From the NCBI GenBank assembly GCA_027314685.1, contig DAHVAI010000490.1, positions 1 to 15,375 on the forward strand: DNA of 15,375 bases, read 5' to 3'. The stretch is from Nitrososphaerota archaeon. Lineage in GTDB: Archaea > Thermoproteota > Nitrososphaeria > Nitrososphaerales > CADDZS01. The notes under the pieces were generated by a model. It saw only the letters and a program-made list of their open reading frames with translations, was not told the origin of the DNA and did not search any database. Below are positions 6,268 to 12,731 of the stretch, in pieces (within the stretch, counting starts at the first letter, position 1; the number at the start of each line of letters is the position of its first letter). The position numbers were made by a program, and so were the translations under genes.

Positions 6268-7359
6268 ATGGCTGAACTCCTTCACTCAACAAACATGCTG
6301 CAGATCTTGAAACCAAACGGCGAAGTAGACAGAAAACTCGAACCGCGCCTCACCAACGATGAGTTGAGAATGATGTACAGGTACATGGTTCTTACAAGAA
6401 GGCTGAGTGAGAAATTGCTTTCACTGCAACGGCAGGGACGGATCGGGTTCTGTGTTGATTCTTCTGGGCACGAGGCCTGCCAAATCGGAAGCGCTTTCGC
6501 CCTGTCGCCTGATGACTGGATTTTTCCTTACTACAGAGATTCAGGCATGTGCCTCGTAAAAGGCCTCTCTTTGAAAGAGTTCATGGACCACACGTTCACA
6601 AATGAAGAAGACGCGTGCCTCGGTAGACAGCTTAATGTTCACTGGGCATCGAGAGAACATCATATTGTCAGTTCATCGAGCTGCGTTGCAGGTCGGTTGC
6701 CGCATGCCGTGGGAGTCGCATACGCGATGAAGTACAAGAACCAAAATGACGTATGCCTCACAAGTCTAGGTGACGGCTCGACATCTCAAGGAGAGTTCCA
6801 CTCCGCAATGAACTTTGCGGGTGTCTGGAGAGCACCGATTATTTTCTTGGTCGAGAATAATCAATATGCCATATCACTACCTCTGAGATATCAGACTGCC
6901 TCTCAGAACATCGCGATCAAAGCGGAAGCCTACGGATTTGAAGGGGTGCAGGTTAACGGCAACGACGTTCTCGCAGTGTACAAGGCAACAAAAATGGCAG
7001 TCGAAAAGGCCAGAGCGGGCGGGGGCCCTACTATGATTGAAGCGGTCACATATAGAATGGGCGGCCATTCAAGTTCTGATGATCCGGCCAGATACAGGAA
7101 TGAGGAAGAGTTGGAATATTGGAAAGCGCGCGACGCAATCCCGCTGTTCAGAAATTATCTTACAAGGAAGAATGCGATACGCGAAGAGGAGTACGATGAA
7201 ATTGTGCAATCAGTAGACGAAGAGTTAACATTAGCCATACGCGCTAGTGAAAAGATTCCCAAGCCCGCACTCAGTACGTTATTCACCGATGTTTACTCCG
7301 AAATCCCTTGGCACATCAAGGATGAGCAAGACGAAGCGTTAGGAGTTGGGGGACAATAA
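6268..7359 (+). CDS. Branched-chain 2-oxoacid dehydrogenase E1 component, alpha subunit
   Basis: This 363-residue subunit of the E1 heterotetramer binds thiamine diphosphate, decarboxylates a 2-oxoacid and passes the acyl group to lipoyl-E2. The ThDP motif is clear: LGDGS (167-171) with 26 residues after GDG leading to N197-N198. The loop YRMGGHSSSDDPARYR (262-277) corresponds to the branched-chain-type HSTSDD loop, which favours branched-chain oxoacids over pyruvate. ATG 6268 is chosen because the following residues, notably LQILKPNGEV, match archaeal E1alpha N-termini. The frame is open back to TTG 6172, but those 32 extra residues look unrelated. E1beta follows after 11 bp. Pyruvate or a broad set of short 2-oxoacids remains possible. 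Confidence 0.92.
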   Translation: MAELLHSTNMLQILKPNGEVDRKLEPRLTNDELRMMYRYMVLTRRLSEKLLSLQRQGRIGFCVDSSGHEACQIGSAFALSPDDWIFPYYRDSGMCLVKGLSLKEFMDHTFTNEEDACLGRQLNVHWASREHHIVSSSSCVAGRLPHAVGVAYAMKYKNQNDVCLTSLGDGSTSQGEFHSAMNFAGVWRAPIIFLVENNQYAISLPLRYQTASQNIAIKAEAYGFEGVQVNGNDVLAVYKATKMAVEKARAGGGPTMIEAVTYRMGGHSSSDDPARYRNEEELEYWKARDAIPLFRNYLTRKNAIREEEYDEIVQSVDEELTLAIRASEKIPKPALSTLFTDVYSEIPWHIKDEQDEALGVGGQ

Positions 7360-7370
7360 CCGCAATTACA

Positions 7371-8330
7371 TTGGTTCAAGCAGTGAACAAAGCTCTCCGC
7401 CAAGAAATGAGTAGCAACAGCGACGTCGTACTGCTTGGTGAAGATCTTGGTAGAGATGGAGGCGTATTTAGGGCAACAGAAGGTTTGCTCGACGAGTTTG
7501 GTCCGCAACGTGTGATTGACACTCCGCTTTCGGAAGATGGAATTATAGGCACAGCTATTGGCATGTCACTATACGGTCTCTTACCCGTTGCAGAAATCCA
7601 GTTCATGGACTTTGCTTACCCCGCCTTCAATCAGATAGTGAATGAGCTTGCAAAATTCAGGTACAGGTCTGGAGGGGAGTTCTCTCCCAGGGTAGTTGTC
7701 AGAATGCCGTACGGAGGAGGAATCAAGGGTGGACTTTACCACTCGCAAAGTACCGAAGCCTTTTTCATACACACTCCGGGTCTGATTGTTCTAACTCCAT
7801 CTAACCCACACGATACCAAAGGCTTGCTTCTTTCTGCGATGCGCTGTCCCGACCCTGTTATATTCCTCGAGCCAAAGAGGATCTACAGGACTTTTCGGGA
7901 GGAGGTGCCGGACGATGACTACACGACACCCATTGGAAAAGCTAGTGTGGTCTCCGAAGGAAGCGATGTCACGCTACTGAGCTGGGGTGCTATGGTTCAG
8001 ACCTGCAATGAGGCTGTCGCTTTAGCGTCAAAGGAGAACATCAGTGTCGAGCTCATCGACTTGAGATCCCTTCTCCCGTTCGACATTGAATCGATTTTGC
8101 GATCGGTTAAGAAAACCGGAAGGCTCGCCATAGCTCACGAAGCACCCAAGATTGGCGGTTTCGGAGGGGAACTCGCGGCCCAAGTCAGCGAGAGGGCCAT
8201 AGATTCTTTGCAAGCACCAATTTTGCGCGTGGGAGGATACGACACTCCTTTCCCCTACTCGTTGGAAAATCAATACCTTCCCTCATCTAGTAGAGTGCTT
8301 AAAGCGATAAAGAATCTAGCTGGTTACTAG
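7371..8330 (+). CDS. Branched-chain 2-oxoacid dehydrogenase E1 component, beta subunit
   Basis: This 319-residue beta subunit completes the E1 active site, contributing the pyrimidine-binding transketolase domain (about 1-175) and a C-terminal transketolase domain (about 190-310). Visible family segments are LGEDLGRDGGVFRATEGL near residue 20, DTPLSEDGIIGTAIGMS, EIQFMDFAYPAFNQ, the GGGIKGGLYHSQSTEA loop, and HEAPKIGGFGGE in the C-terminal domain. Its length is normal for archaeal and Gram-positive E1beta. It starts 11 bp after the E1alpha stop. TTG 7371 is the first usual start, although the frame is open slightly further upstream (ITAIT before LVQAVNKAL), so the true start could be a rarer codon such as ATT 7365. 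It acts with E1alpha and E2 in one cytosolic complex. Confidence 0.92.
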   Translation: MVQAVNKALRQEMSSNSDVVLLGEDLGRDGGVFRATEGLLDEFGPQRVIDTPLSEDGIIGTAIGMSLYGLLPVAEIQFMDFAYPAFNQIVNELAKFRYRSGGEFSPRVVVRMPYGGGIKGGLYHSQSTEAFFIHTPGLIVLTPSNPHDTKGLLLSAMRCPDPVIFLEPKRIYRTFREEVPDDDYTTPIGKASVVSEGSDVTLLSWGAMVQTCNEAVALASKENISVELIDLRSLLPFDIESILRSVKKTGRLAIAHEAPKIGGFGGELAAQVSERAIDSLQAPILRVGGYDTPFPYSLENQYLPSSSRVLKAIKNLAGY

Positions 8331-8335
8331 ACGAT

Positions 8336-9526
8336 ATGCCTCCTTACGAATTCAAGCTTCCAGACGTGGGCGAAGGTGTGGCCGAAGGCGAGGTCTTGAA
8401 ATGGCTGGTATCTGAGGGGGATTTTATCAAAGAAGATCAACCGTTAGTAGAGGTCATGACGGACAAAGTCAATGTCGAGATAGCTTCGCCCAAGTCAGGC
8501 AAGATTGCAAGAATTCTCGCAAAGGTGGGGCAGATAGTAAAGGTTGGAACTAGCATAGTCGTCTTCGACATTGATGACGAGCCGGGCCCGCAGAAATCAA
8601 GCCTCGAAGCTTCTCCAGCCACGGCTACGTCTGTAGCTACTCCTGAAGTTGCACTAAGCGAAGCGAACGTGCTTGCAACCCCTGCAACGAGGAAGCTTGC
8701 GAACGATCTTGGAGTCGATCTTAGCGCAGTCACCGGTACCGGTCCGAGAGGCCGCATAACCCCTGATGATGTGAAAAGCTTCGCTCAAAGTCACGTGTCA
8801 ACAAGCCTTTCAGTATCATCTTCGTCCATGCAAGACGAAGAGCGAGTGCCTTTGAGAGGCTTGCGCAAAATCATAGCTGAAAGGATGAGCAAATCTGCCC
8901 ACATGGCCGCACAGGTCACTCATGTTGACGAGTGTGACGTTACCGAACTTGCTCTGCTTCGGAGCCACCTTAACAGCGAATCCGGTAGTGGAGTTAAGAT
9001 CACGTTTTTGCCATTGCTCATAAGAGCAGTGATTCCGGCATTGAAAGAATACCCGTATGTTAACGCGCTTTTCGACGACGACAAGCAAGAAATTGTTTTG
9101 AAGAAGACATACAACATTGGAATCGCGACTGACACTGAGCAAGGGCTGATTGTTCCGGTGATCAAAGATGCTGACAAGAAAGATGTCTACGAATTGGCAT
9201 TCGAGATTGATAACCTTGTAACAAGAGGTAGAGCTGGCAAATTGAGCCTTGACGACGTTAGAGGTTCGACTTTCACTCTGACGAACGTGGGTGCGATAGG
9301 CGGTTTGTATTCGACTCCTCTTGTATATTACCCAGAAGTTGCTATCATAGGAATCCAGCGAATCGTCAAGAGACCAGTCGTAAGAAATGACTCAATCGTA
9401 GCGAGAGATATGATGAACCTCTCGCTCAGTTTTGACCACAGAGCTATCGATGGAGCGTACGCAGCTCGCTTTCTGAACCGAATCATCAGAGAGATTGAAA
9501 ACCCTGCCAGCCTTGCCTTAAGTTGA
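8336..9526 (+). CDS. Dihydrolipoyl acyltransferase (E2) of the 2-oxoacid dehydrogenase complex
   Basis: This 396-residue E2 core protein has the standard modular order. A single lipoyl domain (about 1-80) carries the lipoylation lysine Lys44 in EVMTDKVNVEIAS. After an Ala/Thr/Ser-rich linker comes the peripheral subunit-binding domain (about 113-150, TPATRKLANDLGV then GTGPRGRITPDDV). After a second linker, the catalytic acyltransferase domain (about 170-396) carries the active-site SFDHRAIDG with His368 and Asp372. It takes the acyl group from E1 and transfers it to CoA, giving isobutyryl-, isovaleryl- or 2-methylbutyryl-CoA if the complex is branched-chain specific. The gene begins 5 bp after E1beta. 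It overlaps the convergent DUF35 gene by 9 bp at its 3' end. No E3 is encoded nearby, so a dihydrolipoyl dehydrogenase from elsewhere must complete the complex. Confidence 0.95.
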   Translation: MPPYEFKLPDVGEGVAEGEVLKWLVSEGDFIKEDQPLVEVMTDKVNVEIASPKSGKIARILAKVGQIVKVGTSIVVFDIDDEPGPQKSSLEASPATATSVATPEVALSEANVLATPATRKLANDLGVDLSAVTGTGPRGRITPDDVKSFAQSHVSTSLSVSSSSMQDEERVPLRGLRKIIAERMSKSAHMAAQVTHVDECDVTELALLRSHLNSESGSGVKITFLPLLIRAVIPALKEYPYVNALFDDDKQEIVLKKTYNIGIATDTEQGLIVPVIKDADKKDVYELAFEIDNLVTRGRAGKLSLDDVRGSTFTLTNVGAIGGLYSTPLVYYPEVAIIGIQRIVKRPVVRNDSIVARDMMNLSLSFDHRAIDGAYAARFLNRIIREIENPASLALS

Positions 9527-10045
9527 TTGGGTTTCGGGCGTGAAGTAGACATCTGAAACCAAATACTTCGGCTCCCGCCTGAAGTTCGCCTTCACAGTCA
9601 TCCCAGTGTAGATGTCCTCTTGCTTTGCCCCGATCAACCTCGACAGAAAGAGAGTGCCGACACCTTCAAACTCCACAACGACCAAGTTGAACGGGGTTTC
9701 GTTCAGAAATTCCTCACTCCCAAAGTAGCAAGTCGTCCACGAGTGAACCTTGCCCACCAATGGCAGGTCCAGCCACTCGGTTTCGCTACCACATTCCATA
9801 CAATGACCACGTGGAGTGCCATATTTTGTCTTGCATTTCTTGCAAATACTTCCCATCAACTTGCCTTTTGCAAGTTCCAAAAAGAACTTTGAATCTTCGG
9901 CGTAGCTATGTACGTAATTTATCTTGTATGGAGAGAGTATTACAAGATCTTCTCCGCCCGCGGGATCTTCGTAAATTGCAGATCCAGTCTTCTTGATCTC
10001 TTCCATTACATCTCTGAACTTCTGGAACTTGACTGGAGTATCCAT
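9518..10045 (-). CDS. DUF35 OB-fold / zinc-ribbon protein with long N-terminal extension (module 3)
   Basis: This 175-residue DUF35 protein has an intact zinc ribbon (C68-x2-C71, C82-x2-C85, with TPRGHC between) and a C-terminal OB-fold (about 95-170). About 67 residues precede the ribbon, versus 23-30 in the other two DUF35 proteins here. The extra part (about residues 1-50) is charged and partly helical, and unassigned. The ATG follows the thiolase-like stop by 1 bp, with a GGAGG Shine-Dalgarno site inside the upstream gene, so co-translation and complex formation are very likely. In steroid-degrading actinobacteria, DUF35 proteins partner thiolase-fold aldolases, which is relevant because the partner here lacks thiolase cysteines. 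Its 3' end overlaps the E2 gene on the other strand by 9 bp. Confidence 0.88.
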   Translation of the reverse strand: MDTPVKFQKFRDVMEEIKKTGSAIYEDPAGGEDLVILSPYKINYVHSYAEDSKFFLELAKGKLMGSICKKCKTKYGTPRGHCMECGSETEWLDLPLVGKVHSWTTCYFGSEEFLNETPFNLVVVEFEGVGTLFLSRLIGAKQEDIYTGMTVKANFRREPKYLVSDVYFTPETQST

Positions 10046-10046
10046 T

Positions 10047-11408
10047 CTAAGCGGCCTCCATGATTGTCACAGTCACCGAAGATCCTGTTCCCGCATGCGA
10101 ATGTATCAGACCGCGTTTAGGATCTTTTATCTGCAATTCACCGGTGCCAAAGTGCTTCTTTATCGTCTTTTGAAGCTGCCAAAAGGCAAACACTCCCTGC
10201 ATTATTCCCGTCGCTCCTACCGGGTGGCCGCAGGCTATCAGACCTCCTGATGGATTTACCGGGATTGTGCCTGTTGTTGGTAGTTTCAAGCCATAATCGA
10301 TATTCTTTAAGAAAGGATGCCCCTGTTCGACGAAATCGTAGCCTTCGCCATACTTACACAATCCCAAGTCCTCGTAGGTTTGTATCTCGGAGCTTGCGTA
10401 AGCATCATGTAGCTCTATGAAATCGAGTTTTTTCTTTGGATCAGTTTCAATTCCAGCGTGCCTGTAGGCTTCTATTGCAGCTGCTCTCCCAGCTCTAAAA
10501 GAGTGAACGCCGGGATACTTCAAATCCTTGTAATCTCTCTTTTTCTCCCACGGAAGCAACATCACATCACTATGCGGTCTGTCCGCGAGCCTCATCGTGT
10601 CAGTGCCGCAACCAACTCCACTAATCAAAACGGGTTTCTTGGTTAACTTGTATGCAACATCCTCTGAAGCTAGTATCATCACTGCCGCGCCATCACTCAT
10701 TGTGCAGATGCAAGGTCTATTCAAAGGATAGGATATCATCTCACTTTTCAGGACTTCGTCGACAGAGATCTTCATCGGATACTGGGCGTATGGGTTGTGG
10801 AGTGCGTTAGTGTGATTTTTAACAGACACGAGTGCCATTATTCTCATCGCTTCCTTTATCGCGAGTTCCTGAGCCTTTTTCTCGTCCTTCACGTCCTTGA
10901 ACCTGCTCTTCCTTACAAATTCATAGATGTGCCGCTGCACCATGAGAGCATAATATCCAGTGTAAAATCCTCCGACAGGATAGTCAAAGTTGGTGTCTGA
11001 TGCAAGCGCTATGAACTCGTTTCCTTTCCAGGTCTCAACTCTTGACATCGTCTCAAACCCCGCGACCAAGCAAATGTCGCTTCTCCCGCTTGCCACGGTC
11101 TCCCAGCCTGCCTGTATGCACTGGCCGCCTGTTGCGCCACCCCATTCGATACGCCTAGAGTCCTTCGGATTTAGTCCCAGATAGTCCTGAACCATGCTTG
11201 CGGCTTTCAGTTGTCGGGCAAAGTGATCTGAAAAGTACGAAATCCTGCTACTCTCAATATCCTTCAGTTTCAGTTTGGGGCAATCCCTCATCGCATAATC
11301 AAAGGCCTTCTTAACCATCAACCTAAAGTCCATATTCGGATGGGCCTTCGCAAATTTTGTTACTCCTCCTGACACAACATAGACTCTTCTCTTGCTCTTG
11401 GTCTTCAT
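10047..11408 (-). CDS. Thiolase-fold protein lacking both catalytic cysteines (module 3)
   Basis: This 453-residue member of the SCP2/thiolase superfamily is longer than the 387-residue thiolase at 559-1722. Retained features are ELHD (His334), NPSGG (385-389), GHPVGATG (His395), and a closing HSHAGTGS loop. The nucleophile position is altered. Aligning E88-W-G-G91-A-T-G with E80-S-A-C83-A-S-G of the other thiolase places Gly91 at the active cysteine, and the HDCF motif is HDAY here, so its cysteine is also missing. The nearby Cys97 lies six residues further along the helix. A classic ping-pong thiolase mechanism is therefore unlikely. A retro-aldolase/aldolase or other CoA-thioester activity with its DUF35 partner is my inference. 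It is the first gene of a two-gene minus-strand operon, divergent from the acyl-CoA dehydrogenase. Confidence 0.88.
   Translation of the reverse strand: MKTKSKRRVYVVSGGVTKFAKAHPNMDFRLMVKKAFDYAMRDCPKLKLKDIESSRISYFSDHFARQLKAASMVQDYLGLNPKDSRRIEWGGATGGQCIQAGWETVASGRSDICLVAGFETMSRVETWKGNEFIALASDTNFDYPVGGFYTGYYALMVQRHIYEFVRKSRFKDVKDEKKAQELAIKEAMRIMALVSVKNHTNALHNPYAQYPMKISVDEVLKSEMISYPLNRPCICTMSDGAAVMILASEDVAYKLTKKPVLISGVGCGTDTMRLADRPHSDVMLLPWEKKRDYKDLKYPGVHSFRAGRAAAIEAYRHAGIETDPKKKLDFIELHDAYASSEIQTYEDLGLCKYGEGYDFVEQGHPFLKNIDYGLKLPTTGTIPVNPSGGLIACGHPVGATGIMQGVFAFWQLQKTIKKHFGTGELQIKDPKRGLIHSHAGTGSSVTVTIMEAA
10055..10059 (-). promoter_or_regulatory. Ribosome-binding site inside the thiolase-like gene for the downstream DUF35
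   Basis: On the minus strand, GGAGG is followed by 9 bases and then the DUF35 ATG. It overlaps the last codons (Met-Glu-Ala-Ala) of the thiolase-like gene. This supports translational coupling and fixes the DUF35 start at 10045. Confidence 0.6.
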
Positions 11409-11468
11409 AGAGTCAAACTCAGCTTCATTCGGAGCTTCTGTCTACCCTTAAGCTTTCTGTTATTTTCA

Positions 11469-11491
11469 CTAGTCGTCCGGCGATCGACTAG
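11469..11491. promoter_or_regulatory. Inverted repeat in the divergent promoter region, operator candidate
   Basis: CTAGTCG (11469-11475) and CGACTAG (11485-11491) form a perfect 7-bp inverted repeat with a 9-nt spacer, between the divergent thiolase-like and acyl-CoA dehydrogenase genes. The 16-bp half-site centre spacing and position suit a dimeric regulator controlling both directions. No regulator gene is in the window, and the repeat is short enough to arise by chance. Confidence 0.4.
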
Positions 11492-11518
11492 ATGTTTTGG
11501 CCCATGTTTTTAGGAAGG

Positions 11519-11526
11519 TTAAAATT
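11519..11526 (+). promoter_or_regulatory. TATA-like box for the acyl-CoA dehydrogenase
   Basis: TTAAAATT is centred about 27 bp upstream of the TTG start at 11550, the spacing of a leaderless archaeal promoter, with the purine-rich GGAAGG directly before it as a possible BRE. It supports the TTG start. Confidence 0.5.
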
Positions 11527-11549
11527 GATCGTCCAGTCTTTTTGGTACG

Positions 11550-12722
11550 TTGCAGCTCTTTCATCCTGAACACAGGAATTCCCTGGAAGCATTCTATTCC
11601 AATGATGCGGAAACCTACGTCCAGTTGCTCGAAGGACTAGCGAACATATTGAACGAGTCAGTCCTGCCCCATTCCGCAAACTACGATCTAAGAAATGAGA
11701 ACATAGCAAGTTCGCGCGGGGTGCTCTTTGAGAACGGGATTGGCAAGATAATATTCTCAAAATCGTTGGGAGGACTGGAGCTTCCGTTCGGAGTATATTC
11801 TCTAGCGATGGAACTTGTCGCTTCTGCTGACGCTCCAACCGCCATGAGCCTTGGCATACACAACACAGTAGCCGATGGCATCTATCAATTCGGCAACGAC
11901 TCGCAAAGAAAGTTGTTTTGTCAAGACTTGGTAGAAGGGAAGAAGCTAGCATCTTTTGCCCTAACCGAGCCTACTTCAGGTTCGGATGCTAGAAGAATGC
12001 AAACGAGAGCTGTAAAGAAAGGGAACAAGTACGTGATAAACGGTACGAAGATGTTCATTACGAACGCTGGTGAAGCGGATGTTTACTTTGTTTTCACGAG
12101 TACCGAGAAAGGACATGCCGTCTTTCTAGTCGAAAAGACAAATTCAGGCATGAAAGTTGGAGAGGACATACAAAAACTAGGTATGAAAGGTTCAAGGACT
12201 GCCGAAGTAAGGTTTGTTGATTGTGAAGTTCCAGAAGGAAATCTTGTAGGGTTGGATGGCCCAGCTTTTGAATACGCGAAATTCATGTTGAATGGAAGTA
12301 GAATAATCATGGGTTCCATATGCGTCGGGATAGCTCGCATTGCTCTCGAAAAGGCCGTCAGCTATTCTGCACAAAGGAAGGTTTTCGAACGCACTCTTTC
12401 TGACTTTCAGATGACTAGAGAAAAGATCGCGAACATGCGAACCGATATCAGCTCGTCAAGACTATTGTGCATGTACGCTGCCAGATTGAAGGAATTGAGT
12501 ATTGATTTTGCGAGCGAAGCCGCGCAAGCGAAAATTCTAGCAACAGAGTCAGCTGCGCGCGTTTGCGATCATGCAATCCAAATTCTCGGAGGGTATGGTT
12601 ATACTGATGATAACATACACAGGCACTGGAGGGATGCGAGATTACTCACCATCGGGGAAGGGACATCTGAGGTTTTGAGATTGTTAATTGGGAACAAGGA
12701 AATTTCTTCCACCAGAGATTGA
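11550..12722 (+). CDS. Acyl-CoA dehydrogenase (FAD-dependent)
   Basis: This 390-residue flavoenzyme removes two hydrogens from the alpha-beta position of an acyl-CoA, passing electrons to an electron-transfer flavoprotein. Domain order is standard: an N-terminal helical domain, the middle beta domain with FALTEPTSGSDA (136-147) and the INGTKMFITNAG segment (163-174), and a C-terminal helical domain with QILGGYGYT (344-352). The catalytic base is best placed at Glu370 in IGEGTSEV, the short/medium/long-chain position rather than the isovaleryl-type position. With the nearby branched-chain complex, substrates such as isobutyryl- or 2-methylbutyryl-CoA are attractive, but straight-chain acyl-CoA fits equally. 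TTG 11550 is the only usual start before the conserved region, since a stop lies in frame at 11526. It ends 9 bp from the convergent synthetase gene. Confidence 0.92.
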   Translation: MQLFHPEHRNSLEAFYSNDAETYVQLLEGLANILNESVLPHSANYDLRNENIASSRGVLFENGIGKIIFSKSLGGLELPFGVYSLAMELVASADAPTAMSLGIHNTVADGIYQFGNDSQRKLFCQDLVEGKKLASFALTEPTSGSDARRMQTRAVKKGNKYVINGTKMFITNAGEADVYFVFTSTEKGHAVFLVEKTNSGMKVGEDIQKLGMKGSRTAEVRFVDCEVPEGNLVGLDGPAFEYAKFMLNGSRIIMGSICVGIARIALEKAVSYSAQRKVFERTLSDFQMTREKIANMRTDISSSRLLCMYAARLKELSIDFASEAAQAKILATESAARVCDHAIQILGGYGYTDDNIHRHWRDARLLTIGEGTSEVLRLLIGNKEISSTRD

Positions 12723-12731
12723 CTAAAGAAG

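Noticed and set aside
11488..11952. 154-codon minus-strand frame over the start of the acyl-CoA dehydrogenase
   Set aside because: It is antisense to a clearly conserved gene, Arg/Ser/Cys-rich in the manner of shadow translation, and has no recognisable domain.
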